Assembly (NCBI RefSeq): GCF_023276405.1
Contig: NZ_JALRMO010000001.1
Location: forward strand, 4,774,001-4,838,000
Source: Paenibacillus hamazuiensis
Lineage (GTDB): Bacteria > Bacillota > Bacilli > Paenibacillales > NBRC-103111
DNA: 64,000 bases
Direction: 5' to 3'
This document shows positions 8,191-16,740 of the stretch, in pieces (position 1 is the stretch's first letter; every line of letters begins with the position of its first letter). The position numbers were made by a program, and so were the translations under genes. The notes under the pieces are model-generated. The model was not told where the DNA came from and made no database searches. It saw only the letters and a list, made by a program, of their open reading frames with translations.

Positions 8191-8379
8191 ATAATCGCAA
8201 AAACTTGGTTTATTCAAGGGCAAAACGATCAAATCCGCATCGATAAACGCAATCACTTGGTTTATATCTGCACCAGCCGACTGTTTTTCGCAAGTTTGTA
8301 GAACGTAATACCAATTTTTGCGATTATCGATGCTTTATAGGACGTTACAGTAAGCGATAATACAAATAATTGCGTCTAT
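8191..8379. repeat. symmetric four-unit intergenic array, 52-bp pitch
   Basis: Two direct units (ATAATCGCAA... at 8191 and ATAAACGCAA... at 8243, both followed by ACTTGGTTTAT) face two inverted units. On the minus strand these start at 8327 (ATAATCGCAAAAATTGG) and 8379 (ATAGACGCAA). Both spacings are 52 bp, and both pairs share one centre at 8285, so the array is one long imperfect inverted repeat. About 240 bp after it (8380-8621) hold no recognisable gene. Before it, near 8055-8130, a 19-bp GC-rich direct repeat (CCGCGGCACCTGCCAGCGC) occurs twice. Confidence 0.75.
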
Positions 8380-8621
8380 TCGCTCCCTTAAGGCAGAAAC
8401 TGCAGATTCGTTCAGCAAACAAACGAATCACGGGTTCCGAGCTTGATCTTACCTCAGGAATCTACCGGCTGAGCCGTGCTCTCGGGCATCCCGCCCGCTC
8501 TACACCTTAATCTGTCGGAAACGGCCGGCTGAGCAGGCGCATGGGCAACCCGGTGCTCCCCCGAGCATTCCCCCGAGCTCTGCGCCTCTCCTCCCGACTC
8601 CGCCAAAGCTCCGCCTCCGCG

Positions 8622-9872
8622 CTACTCATGCCTCACTTGCTGCGCGAAAGCTTTCATATCGACCGCAGCGCCGGTCACGCGCGCATGTTCGGCTGCAAAA
8701 GCGAGCATATGGCTTTGCGCCGATACGGTGCCCGACGTTTTCGCTCCTCCCCGGACACCGCCGTTCATAAGGCGCACAAACTCGCGCATAAGCGCAACGT
8801 CCCCGCCTTTATGATTCCCGTCGACCGTCTCGGGCCGAAGGATCTCCGTTTTCCCGGAAAAGTGGCGAATTTCCAGTTCATTTTTTTCAAAATGGCCGAG
8901 AATTTCGCCCTTGGTGCCCATAATCTTGAACGTCCGCGAGCTGTCTCTGGTGAAAGCCGTCATCGTAAAAGCGACCGTCGCTCCGCCGGCAAACTCCATG
9001 CTCACAACTTGGTGGTCGACGACGTCGTTGTCGGTACGGAAGACGCACTTGCCGTAGGGACCTTCCCGCAGCGCCTTTTCCCTGGCGGCAAAGGTCGGCT
9101 CAAAGCTGACGGTGCTTTGAGGCCATTTGTCGATCTCGTTGTAATACCATTTGAGCGCCGAATATTCGCATTCGTGCTCCACGGGGCAGCCGTCGATGCA
9201 GCGTTCCGGCGCGCCTTGGGGAGCGTTCTCCTGCCGGAAATAGGTCAAGCCGCCGAATGAGGAAAGCCGCGTGCATTCGTCGTCGATCAGCCACTGCAGC
9301 AGGTCGAGGTCATGGCAGCATTTGGCCAAAATCATCGGGCTCGACTGCTTCGAGCTGCGCCAATGCCCGCGTACGAAGCTGTGGGCCTGGTGCCAGTAGC
9401 CGACGTTTTCGTTCCACTGCACGGTGACGATCCGGCCGATACGCCCCTCCGCCAGCAGCTGCTTGACCGCGAAAAAAAACGGCGTATACCGCAGCACATG
9501 GCACACGACGAGCATCCGTCCCCGCCGCTCCGCCTCCTCGGCCATCCGGATCGCTTCCCTCGGTTCGGGAGACATCGGCTTCTCCACCAGCACATGGTAC
9601 CCCTGCTCCAGCGCCTGCAGCACAGGATCGAAATGCATATGATCCTGCGTGCAGATCATGACCGCGTCCGCAAGCCGGGGCTGGTCAAGCAGCTGCTTCC
9701 AGTCCGCAAACCGCCGCTCCTCGGGAATGCCGTGCAGCTCCGCCAGCTTGCCGCGTCGCTTCGCGTCCGGCTCGGCCACGGCGACGACCTGAAGCTCGTG
9801 CGGGCGTTTAAGAGCATAACTCGCGTAATTGCTTCCCCTGTTGCCGGCTCCGATCAATGCGACTTTGACCAA
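8622..9872 (-). CDS. Gfo/Idh/MocA-family oxidoreductase
   Basis: The protein has 416 residues. TTG 9872 is preferred because GGGAG lies 9 nt upstream; the ATG at 9881 abuts the GGGAG directly. The N-terminal Rossmann fold shows VALIGAGNRGSNYA for NAD(P) binding. QDHMHFDPVLQALEQG and the family EKPM motif (VLVEKPMS) follow, with the catalytic Lys. The C-terminal alpha/beta domain contains a cysteine-rich stretch (C-x3-C-x5-C within CIDGCPVEHEC) that could bind metal. Members oxidise sugars, inositols or glycosides. It lies 114 bp after the GH38 alpha-mannosidase gene, and a hairpin in that gap suggests tuned co-transcription. The substrate cannot be read from sequence. Confidence 0.85.
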   Translation of the reverse strand: MVKVALIGAGNRGSNYASYALKRPHELQVVAVAEPDAKRRGKLAELHGIPEERRFADWKQLLDQPRLADAVMICTQDHMHFDPVLQALEQGYHVLVEKPMSPEPREAIRMAEEAERRGRMLVVCHVLRYTPFFFAVKQLLAEGRIGRIVTVQWNENVGYWHQAHSFVRGHWRSSKQSSPMILAKCCHDLDLLQWLIDDECTRLSSFGGLTYFRQENAPQGAPERCIDGCPVEHECEYSALKWYYNEIDKWPQSTVSFEPTFAAREKALREGPYGKCVFRTDNDVVDHQVVSMEFAGGATVAFTMTAFTRDSSRTFKIMGTKGEILGHFEKNELEIRHFSGKTEILRPETVDGNHKGGDVALMREFVRLMNGGVRGGAKTSGTVSAQSHMLAFAAEHARVTGAAVDMKAFAQQVRHE

Positions 9873-9897
9873 AATGATCATCTCCCTAAGATGAAAT

Positions 9898-9919
9898 GCG
9901 GCGAAACGCATTTCGCCGC
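9898..9919. promoter_or_regulatory. intercistronic hairpin between mannosidase and oxidoreductase genes
   Basis: GCGGCGAAA-CGCA-TTTCGCCGC is a perfect 9-bp stem. It ends about 10 nt before the GGGAG of the downstream gene and has no U-run. It may stabilise or attenuate the transcript rather than terminate it. Confidence 0.5.
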
Positions 9920-9986
9920 CCCTACAGAAAAGCATGATCTTATTTTACGTCATAAAAATTATTGTTTCAATCATTATTTTGATTTT

Positions 9987-12900
9987 TTATTTCAAAAATT
10001 CAATCATAAACGTTTTAATTTCATAAGGCTTGATCGCAAAACGCAGCTCCGCCTCTTGCACCGGCTCCGCTACCGGACGTTCCAGCAGGTCGGTTTCCTG
10101 CCAGGAAGCGATCTTTAAGCCGCTTCTCACCGTTATGCTGCCGCGCGCGCCCGCATATTCGTGCAGCCGCAGGACGACCGAGTCGCGGTCCTCGGCTTTT
10201 TTTACCGCATCGATTATAATATGTCCGCCGCTTGCCGAGAACAGCGACATTTCGCTTGCGCCGTCCGGTCCTGCGGAACCGCACTCCGCAGCCCGAAGCG
10301 GGCTGTTCAAATCCCATGCCGCCTGAACGGTGCCGGCCTCCAGCCAATCGCCGCGGTGCGGGTACAGGGCATAAGTGAACGTATGCTCCCCCCGATCCGC
10401 CTCGGGATCGGGCACCATCGCCGATTTGATAAGCGTGAGACGCATGACGTTATCCTTGATGTCGTAGCCGTATTTGCAGTCGTTCAGCAGGCTGACGCCG
10501 TATCCGCGTTCGGACAGATCGGCCCATTGATGACCGACGGTTTCGAAGCGTGCGTAATCCCAGCTGGTATTCCAATGGGTCGGCCGCTTGACGTTGCCGA
10601 ACTGGATGTCGTACGTCGCTTCCGTGCTGCGGATGCCGACCGGGAAAGCGACCTTGAGCAGCTGCCTGCGCTCCTGCCAGTCCACTTTCGTCTCGAAATC
10701 GATTCTGCGGCTGTCCGCATAAACGATCATATTTTGCGCAACAGTCGATCCCGCGTAGCTCCACTCGAAGCGGACAACCAGACGCAGCGGCCCTTCCTCC
10801 AGCACATCGACCGACCGCAGATCACTGATGGTGCGCATCTTTTCCTGATAAAACAAATCGATGTCCCACGCTTCGTGCCGGCTCTTAGGCTTATCCTCGA
10901 ACACCTGAAGCACGTTGCCGCGTGCCCCCTCCGCGAGCACCTCGCGCTGCTGCGCTTTATCGTATAGGCTTGTCAGCTGCCCGCTCGCATTCCATTCGAT
11001 CCGGTAATGCGGCGTAGTCAGCCAACCGGCCCCATGCTCGAAAACTGCCGCAGCCGAAGAAGTGCCGCCCGCCTGCGGCGTAAAATAAATCGTCCGGTAC
11101 CCCATGGACGGCAATCCGGCTGCCTTCACCAGCCACCGTCCGCCATGACATGCCGCTTCGAGCCGGTTGCCTTCGGCATCGCTCCATATGCCCGACCGGA
11201 GCCCTTCCCCGGCATCGATCTGCACAAGGCCGTTCCGCTCCCATGAAGCGCTGTTAAATACAACAAAAGGCAGCACCCCTTCGTTAGCGCCCCAACGCAC
11301 CGGTCGCGCCGCGTCTGCACCCGGGACCGCTCCCCCGCTTCCGGCTGGGACTGCTTCCGTCCCCCCTGCCCTCGCGTGCTCTCCTGCCTTTCCGGCTTCA
11401 GCCGCGAACGCTCCTCTGCACGAAGCTGCATCTGTGCCCTCCGCTTCGGCCACGGACCTCACTTCGGCCCCCGCTTCGATCATGCGCGGCCCCGCATCCT
11501 CGCCCGCTTTCCCCGCCAGCTGCGACGCCGCCCTCTCCCATACGCCATTTCCAAGGCGAAACGCTTCGTCATATTCAAGCCGGCTGTCCTCGTACACCTC
11601 GCGAATCGACGAACCGGGGATGATGTCGTGGAACTGATTGCGCAGGATGATTTTCCAGCCTTCGGCCAGCTCCGCTTGGCCGTGCCCGGACCAATCTCCC
11701 CGCAGCACGCTGTTCAGCGCGCTCAACCATTCCGTTTCGCGGTATAGCAGCTCCAGCTTCCGGTTCGCCCGCTTGTTGTAAGCTTGACTCGTATAGGTGC
11801 CGCGGTGCAGCTCCAGGTACAGCTCGCCGTCCCACGTATGCACGTACCGGTCCGACTCCGCCACCGTCCGCTGCAGCTCTTCGAAGTAGCTATCCGCACG
11901 CCCGGTCGTCACCTTCGGCACGCCCGGCATCGTCTCGAGCCTGCGGCGCATTTCCAGCATTTCGCGGTTGACCCCGCCTCCGCCGTCTCCGTAGCCGTAT
12001 GACAGCAGCAGCGACTGGTTCAGTTCCTTGTCGCGGTAAGCGTCCCAAATCCCCTGCACCGAATGGGGCGTCACTTTTCCGTTATAGGTGTAATAAAAAG
12101 CGCCTTCGCTTCCGCCCGGATCCGGAGTCGTAATAAAATGCGTCAGCACCTCGCTGCCGTCGATCCCTCTCCAAAGAAACGTATCGTGCGGCATGCGGTT
12201 GTACTGGTTCCAGCTGATCTTCGTCGTCATGAACATGTCGATGCCCGATTTTTTCAATATTTGCGGCAGCGCCCAGCTGTACCCGAACACGTCCGGCAGC
12301 CACAAATATTTGCAGTCCGTGCCGAATTCGTTTTTGAAAAACCGCGTGCCGTACAAAATTTGTCTCACGAGCGACTCGCCCGAGGTCAGATTGCAGTCCG
12401 CTTCCAGCCACATCGCGCCGCCCGCTTCCCAGCGGCCCTCGGACACTCTTTGGCGAATCTGCTCGTAAATTTCCGGGTAGTCGGTTTTGATGTAATCGTA
12501 AAGCTGCGGCTGCGTTTGCAAAAATATGTAGTCCGGGTAAAGCTCCATCAGCCGCAGCACGGTTGAAAACGAACGGGCCGCCTTCTCCCTTGTATGCTTT
12601 AAACGCCACAGCCACGCCACGTCGATATGCGTATGACCGATGCAGCGGACGGTAACCGGGTGCTGCTTCGGCAGCCTCGTCAGCTCTTCGCGCAGCTTCC
12701 CGCGAGCCCCCGCAAGCGTTCGGTAAAAATCGTCCGAGCCGGGCTGCGACCAGTCTATCAGCAAAAACGCGCGATCCAGCGCCTTCAGCAGCTCATGATA
12801 TTCCGGCCGCTTCTCATCCAGCTGCAGCACCGTTTCCAAAGCGGCCGCAGCCGTATAATACAGGTCGTCCGCAGCCTCGTCCAGCCAGCCGATCCGCGCC

Positions 12901-13367
12901 ATCTGCAGCGTATGCTCGATGTCCGCCGCAGGGCCGTAGCCGTTCAGTCCGGACCACAGCCGGAAATGCAGCCGCACCGTCGTCCCTGCCGCCTGCTGCG
13001 GGAAAAACACTTCTTCATGGTTCGAATCGACGCCTTGATACGGCTTACCGTTCACAAATAGCAGCGACTCGAAGCCGCTGTTGTTTCCTCCCCCGGTACG
13101 GCCGAAGTCGAATCGTCCGACGATTTTCCGACCCGCCCACTCTGCCGGAATCTCAGCCTGTGCGGCCAGCCAAACGTAGCAGTCGCGGCCCTTCCAGCGG
13201 TCGCCGAGCTGCACGTCCTCCCATTCGCCGCCCTCCGGCGGGTATGCGCCGACCGCTCCGTCGCGGTCTACCTGCTTGCACATGCCCGCCAGTGTCCGCT
13301 CCTCGCGGTAGCGGAAACGCTCCAGCTCCTTCAGCCTTGCAGCCAGCTTCTCTTTTGTCCAAAACAT
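9987..13367 (-). CDS. GH38 alpha-mannosidase
   Basis: The protein has 1126 residues from ATG 13367 with GGGAGG about 9 nt upstream. The frame extends to 13451 but would then include the operator. An N-terminal jelly-roll-like region (1-235) is followed by the GH38 catalytic domain. GHTHIDVAWLWRL at about 245 supplies zinc ligands, the nucleophile Asp lies in WLEADCNLTSGE near 320, and WLPDVFGYSWALPQI and FLWRGIDGSEVLTHF follow. C-terminal beta domains complete it. There is no signal peptide, so it acts in the cytoplasm on imported mannosides. Residues about 615-690 are an Ala/Gly/Glu-rich low-complexity insertion between the helical and beta domains. Regulation is probably by the adjacent LacI protein through the palindrome at 13445. 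Confidence 0.93.
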   Translation of the reverse strand: MFWTKEKLAARLKELERFRYREERTLAGMCKQVDRDGAVGAYPPEGGEWEDVQLGDRWKGRDCYVWLAAQAEIPAEWAGRKIVGRFDFGRTGGGNNSGFESLLFVNGKPYQGVDSNHEEVFFPQQAAGTTVRLHFRLWSGLNGYGPAADIEHTLQMARIGWLDEAADDLYYTAAAALETVLQLDEKRPEYHELLKALDRAFLLIDWSQPGSDDFYRTLAGARGKLREELTRLPKQHPVTVRCIGHTHIDVAWLWRLKHTREKAARSFSTVLRLMELYPDYIFLQTQPQLYDYIKTDYPEIYEQIRQRVSEGRWEAGGAMWLEADCNLTSGESLVRQILYGTRFFKNEFGTDCKYLWLPDVFGYSWALPQILKKSGIDMFMTTKISWNQYNRMPHDTFLWRGIDGSEVLTHFITTPDPGGSEGAFYYTYNGKVTPHSVQGIWDAYRDKELNQSLLLSYGYGDGGGGVNREMLEMRRRLETMPGVPKVTTGRADSYFEELQRTVAESDRYVHTWDGELYLELHRGTYTSQAYNKRANRKLELLYRETEWLSALNSVLRGDWSGHGQAELAEGWKIILRNQFHDIIPGSSIREVYEDSRLEYDEAFRLGNGVWERAASQLAGKAGEDAGPRMIEAGAEVRSVAEAEGTDAASCRGAFAAEAGKAGEHARAGGTEAVPAGSGGAVPGADAARPVRWGANEGVLPFVVFNSASWERNGLVQIDAGEGLRSGIWSDAEGNRLEAACHGGRWLVKAAGLPSMGYRTIYFTPQAGGTSSAAAVFEHGAGWLTTPHYRIEWNASGQLTSLYDKAQQREVLAEGARGNVLQVFEDKPKSRHEAWDIDLFYQEKMRTISDLRSVDVLEEGPLRLVVRFEWSYAGSTVAQNMIVYADSRRIDFETKVDWQERRQLLKVAFPVGIRSTEATYDIQFGNVKRPTHWNTSWDYARFETVGHQWADLSERGYGVSLLNDCKYGYDIKDNVMRLTLIKSAMVPDPEADRGEHTFTYALYPHRGDWLEAGTVQAAWDLNSPLRAAECGSAGPDGASEMSLFSASGGHIIIDAVKKAEDRDSVVLRLHEYAGARGSITVRSGLKIASWQETDLLERPVAEPVQEAELRFAIKPYEIKTFMIEFLK

Positions 13368-13444
13368 GCGGATTCGCCTCCCAAAAATGTTTTCGTATCG
13401 GCTGTTGACAGCAGACAACATGTGAATGAAAAAGCCTATTGGAT

Positions 13445-13458
13445 ATAACACGTGTTAT
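13445..13458. promoter_or_regulatory. palindromic operator upstream of the alpha-mannosidase gene
   Basis: ATAACACGTGTTAT is a perfect 14-bp palindrome 78 bp before the mannosidase start. The same palindrome lies in front of the adjacent lacI-type gene, so it is very probably that regulator's binding site. LacI-family operators are palindromes, typically with a central CG. Confidence 0.8.
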
Positions 13459-13648
13459 GATCAGCGGTGAAAGAACCCGGGAGCCCTTCGTTTCCAAGAG
13501 CCCGATGATCCGGGATCCTCATCTTTCAATTTCTCCGGCCGGGGTGCCATCCCGGCCGCCATATTCTCCGCTCGCCTTCACCGGCACCCCGGCCGCCGTA
13601 CTCCCCGCTCGCCTTCGCCGGCAATCGTTCACCCCGCGCCGTTCATCC

Positions 13649-14662
13649 TCAAACGCTTTCCCGCGGAACAAGCCTGGCCGGTACCCACAGCTTCTCCTTA
13701 TCCTCAAGCGGTCGCTTCGCCTCGATGTAGTCGATCACGCGCGCGGCCGCGGCCCGCCCCATTTCGCGATAGGGCACCTCAACCGCGGTGAGCGCCGGTA
13801 CGAGGTGGTCATTGACGCTTTCCGTGTTGTCCGCGGCCATCACGCGCACGTCTTCGCCGATCCGCCAGCCGAGCTTATAGGCAGCGCGGTAAACGCTCAC
13901 GGCGCCGCGCGACCAGTTCGCCAGCACGGCGGCCGGCTTCGGCTGCGCTTCCAGCCAGCGCACCCACTCGTCAGCCGCCTCCGGCCACGGCCGGTCCCGG
14001 CGCCATTCGATGCGGGCCTCGAAGCCGCGCGCCTCGGTCCATTCGCGGTACGCCCGCAGCCGCTCGCGGTCCCCCCAATTCGGAGCAGGGCTCGCACCTG
14101 TATAGATAGCCACGTAGACGGGCGGCGCCAACGTTCGCGATTGCAAATAATCAAGCGCCATATGCACGCTCTGCCGGTAATCCATCAGCACCGAGGCGAT
14201 GCCGGGAGCTTCGGGAAAACCTTCGACCGAAACGAACGGAACCTTATGGTCGGCCAGCTCCCTTTCCCATTCCTCATCGGAGAACCCCGTCGGATCCTTC
14301 GTCACAATGCCGTCGATGCGCCGCTGCATGTACAGCCCAATCAGCTTGGAGCGGTCCTTGACGCCGCACAGCAGCACGTGATAACCCGCCTCTTCGCAAG
14401 CCTCCTGCAGCCCTTCCAGCATCTGCGCAAACAGCGGATTGCTCAGGTCGCCGTATGCCCCGATGCAGCCGCTGCGGCCCGTCCGCATCGCTTTGGCCTG
14501 AGCGTCGACCTTGTAGTTCAGCTCCTCGATCGCCTGCAGCACGGCGCGCCGCTTTTCCTCGCTGACGCCGATGCCCGGCGTGCCGTTGAGCACGGCCGAA
14601 ACGATGCTGCGCGATACGCCGGCGCGTTTCGCGACGTCGAAGCTGGTCACTCTTTTTGTCAT
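13649..14662 (-). CDS. LacI-family transcriptional regulator, likely of the mannosidase gene
   Basis: The protein has 337 residues from ATG 14662 with GAAGGTG upstream. The N-terminal LacI helix-turn-helix reads TSFDVAKRAGVSRSIVSAVL, followed by the hinge segment LNYKVDAQAKAMRTGRSGCI. The rest is a periplasmic-binding-protein-like effector domain (YGDLSNPLFAQMLEGLQEA). It is the first gene before the GH38 mannosidase on the same strand. Identical palindromes precede both genes, which suggests autoregulation and control of mannoside use. The 190-bp gap downstream holds two imperfect GC-rich direct repeats (about 13554-13625) and no gene. Confidence 0.92.
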   Translation of the reverse strand: MTKRVTSFDVAKRAGVSRSIVSAVLNGTPGIGVSEEKRRAVLQAIEELNYKVDAQAKAMRTGRSGCIGAYGDLSNPLFAQMLEGLQEACEEAGYHVLLCGVKDRSKLIGLYMQRRIDGIVTKDPTGFSDEEWERELADHKVPFVSVEGFPEAPGIASVLMDYRQSVHMALDYLQSRTLAPPVYVAIYTGASPAPNWGDRERLRAYREWTEARGFEARIEWRRDRPWPEAADEWVRWLEAQPKPAAVLANWSRGAVSVYRAAYKLGWRIGEDVRVMAADNTESVNDHLVPALTAVEVPYREMGRAAAARVIDYIEAKRPLEDKEKLWVPARLVPRESV

Positions 14663-14684
14663 GGCATCACCTTCTCACCGAGAA

Positions 14685-14700
14685 TATAACACGTGTTATA
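14685..14700. promoter_or_regulatory. palindromic operator upstream of the lacI-type gene
   Basis: TATAACACGTGTTATA is a perfect 16-bp palindrome 23 bp before the regulator's start. It contains the same 14-bp core as the site before the mannosidase gene. Confidence 0.8.
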
Positions 14701-14856
14701 AAGCGCTGTCAACGCAAAATCGTCTGCCCCGTCGTACGGCACAAGAAGCGCTGTTTCCGCAGCCTCGGCCCCTATAACTTCTCTCCCGCCTGCGAAATAT
14801 GGTATAGTAACGTCAAGTTAAATATTTACGAATGCATCGCAAAGGAGGATGGCAGC

Positions 14857-15150
14857 TTGGGCGTCAAATTCGGCAGGGAGTATTCGGAAATCGTGGATGA
14901 GCTGTCCGCGGCGATCGTGCAGATCGGCGGCGTATACACATTCTTCGAAATGGAAGCGGACGATTGGCAGGCGATGGGCAAGGACGAGCAGCGGGAATGC
15001 ATCCGCACGATGGCGGACGATTTGTTTTACGGGCTCGGCGCAGATCCGGTAATGGACATCGGTACCGGCTCCGTCAGCTACGACAAGAACAAGCATATTC
15101 TGAAGGTGAACGACGGAGAAGGTACGGTTACCGTCATCCGGTTAACATAG
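14857..15150 (+). CDS. conserved-looking small protein of unknown function
   Basis: The 97-residue protein starts at TTG 14857, chosen because AAAGGAGG ends 8 nt upstream. The in-frame sequence above it has no signal. It is soluble and acidic: GVKFGREYSEIVDELSAAIV, then FFEMEADDWQAMGKDEQREC, a predicted helix, and a C-terminal strand ending VTVIRLT. Codon use resembles the neighbouring genes, so it is probably real. I do not recognise the family. A small membrane-protein frame begins 12 bp downstream, and the two may be co-transcribed up to the terminator at 15391. Confidence 0.7.
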   Translation: MGVKFGREYSEIVDELSAAIVQIGGVYTFFEMEADDWQAMGKDEQRECIRTMADDLFYGLGADPVMDIGTGSVSYDKNKHILKVNDGEGTVTVIRLT

Positions 15151-15162
15151 ACGACTCCCGCA

Positions 15163-15342
15163 ATGGTCAAAACGGTCGGGCTTATCGCGCTGCTTCTTCT
15201 GTATCCGCTTTTTCTGAAATGGATCCATATCCACGACCTGCGCGTCGTTCCGCTTGTCGTTCCGTATGCGATGGGATGCATTTGCGTGGTCATTATTTTG
15301 GACGGGCTGGCCGGTGCCGTTCGCAAGCTGCTGCGGAAATAA
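15163..15342 (+). CDS. small two-segment membrane protein
   Basis: The frame gives 59 residues with two hydrophobic stretches (GLIALLLLYPLFL and YAMGCICVVIIL) separated by a polar HIHDLR turn. The C-terminus is basic (VRKLLRK), which would face the cytoplasm. It starts 12 bp after the preceding gene with no clear Shine-Dalgarno sequence, so translation may be coupled. A strong terminator follows. The protein is unknown; the call rests on hydropathy and context. Confidence 0.5.
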   Translation: MVKTVGLIALLLLYPLFLKWIHIHDLRVVPLVVPYAMGCICVVIILDGLAGAVRKLLRK

Positions 15343-15390
15343 CAACCGCCCCGGTTACCCATAAAGCCGCACGTACTTTTCTTAACGACA

Positions 15391-15420
15391 AAAAGCCGTA
15401 CCCGCCGGGTTGCGGCTTTT
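15391..15420 (+). terminator. rho-independent terminator
   Basis: AAAAGCCG pairs with CGGCTTTT, with an inner ACCCGCCGGGT stem, followed by further T residues. It ends the small-protein pair. Confidence 0.85.
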
Positions 15421-15474
15421 TTGCATGTCAAGATCACGTTCAAATAAAATTCAAATTTTTGCCTGATCACCCTA

Positions 15475-15503
15475 TTTACGATCGCTCTCCACCGTGCTAT
15501 ATT
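15475..15503 (+). promoter_or_regulatory. sigma-A-type promoter for the three-repeat secreted protein
   Basis: TTTACG (15475-15480), a 17-bp spacer and TATATT (15498-15503, with a TG two bases upstream) lie 86 bp before the start codon. Confidence 0.55.
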
Positions 15504-15588
15504 TTCATAAAGATATATTTCGTATGCGAAATTTTGTCCATTGAATATTTTCCGTACGAAATGATAAACAAAAAAAGGTGGAGATCGT

Positions 15589-16623
15589 ATGAGAAAAAAG
15601 AAACCATGGGTGGCCGCAATTGTTTCAGCAGCGCTGTTATTTAACGGTGGGCTTGCATTAACTCCGAAAGCGTATGCCGATGACGACGGGCCGGTGTTCA
15701 CCAAAGTAAAAGCACCGCTCGACACGAAGCTTTTCATTTCCGATTGGATGAAGGGGATCGCGACAAAAACGTATGCCTTAACCGTCGATAAGGAATACAT
15801 CGACTTTCAGGATGCGCTCTCAGCCGGGCAAAGCTTGGCCGACGCTTCCGGCATCGGCACCTCCGAGCTAAACGAAAAGCTGAGAATGCTGGCGCAAAAC
15901 GATATTAATCAAGCTTTGCAAAGTTACACTTTAACGGGCGAACAATTGGAGAAGCTTCGCTCGGAGCTTTATGCCGATATCCAAACTGCCGTTTCCACTC
16001 CGGGATACGCTAAAACGTCGATGAAGGGCAGCTTTGATTTCAATACATTGCTTCAAAATCGGCTTGCCGAAGTGAAATCCGTTGCCGTCGGCTTGTCGCA
16101 GGAGGAAACCGCCGATATCGAAACCAGGCTGGAAGCAGGAGAATCGCTGGCCGGCGCCGCCCGCGTGAACGAGAGCGACTTGGTCAATGTGCTGGTAACA
16201 CCGCTGCTGCAAAGTATCGGAGACGCGGTAGCTACCGGACTGATCAGCAAGGAAGAGGGCGACAAGCTGAGCGATCGGGCCGCCTCCTCCATTAAATCGG
16301 CCGTTACGTCTCCCGACAAAACTCAGGCTACGACGTCTTCCGATTCCGCTTCCTCGGCTTGGCTGAAAAACCATCTCCAATCATTGGTCAGCGACGCTTA
16401 CACCGTAGCCACCAAGGACGATCTGATCTATCCGGAGATGAAGGAAGCTTATGAGGCCGGCGCCTCACTCGCCCAGTTGACCGGACTGTCCGATTCCGAG
16501 CTTGTTTCCCGCATTGTGAAGCTGTGGGAGAACGATCTTGCCGATCTGCCGGAAAACACGCGCAGCGACGCGCTGCAGCAGGCGGCGAAAGCCGTCGCGG
16601 AAGCGGTACGGTCCGGAAAATAA
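15589..16623 (+). CDS. secreted protein with three internal helical repeats, function unknown
   Basis: The protein has 344 residues, starting at ATG 15589 behind AAAGGTGGAG. A signal peptide (basic MRKKK, hydrophobic core, cleavage likely after AYA30) exports it. The mature part holds three units of roughly 90-105 residues, at about 45-135, 150-243 and 257-344. Each contains a motif of the form L/Y-x-A-G-x-S-L-A-x3-G-x3-S-E/D-L followed by a polar helix and a second helix with L..LxxL spacing. This looks like triplication of one helical module. No catalytic motif or cell-wall anchor is visible. It is a monocistronic gene with its own promoter and a strong terminator. Confidence 0.75.
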   Translation: MRKKKPWVAAIVSAALLFNGGLALTPKAYADDDGPVFTKVKAPLDTKLFISDWMKGIATKTYALTVDKEYIDFQDALSAGQSLADASGIGTSELNEKLRMLAQNDINQALQSYTLTGEQLEKLRSELYADIQTAVSTPGYAKTSMKGSFDFNTLLQNRLAEVKSVAVGLSQEETADIETRLEAGESLAGAARVNESDLVNVLVTPLLQSIGDAVATGLISKEEGDKLSDRAASSIKSAVTSPDKTQATTSSDSASSAWLKNHLQSLVSDAYTVATKDDLIYPEMKEAYEAGASLAQLTGLSDSELVSRIVKLWENDLADLPENTRSDALQQAAKAVAEAVRSGK

Positions 16624-16677
16624 CCCGCCCCAATATCCCCGGCCTTGCCGGTACCGGCTTGGAGTACCGGGAAAAGG

Positions 16678-16711
16678 AAAGCTCTCGCGAAGCAATGTTC
16701 GCGAGAGCTTT
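16678..16711. terminator. bidirectional terminator
   Basis: AAAGCTCTCGCGAA and TTCGCGAGAGCTTT form a perfect 14-bp stem with a 6-nt loop. It lies between the convergent secreted-protein and solute-binding-protein genes. Confidence 0.9.
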
Positions 16712-16740
16712 ATTAATTCCTACGGAAAGGTCCTTATCCG

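Noticed and set aside
14656-14856. N-terminal extension of the small protein at 14857
   Set aside because: It would start inside the lacI operator region. The perfect Shine-Dalgarno before TTG 14857 fixes the start.
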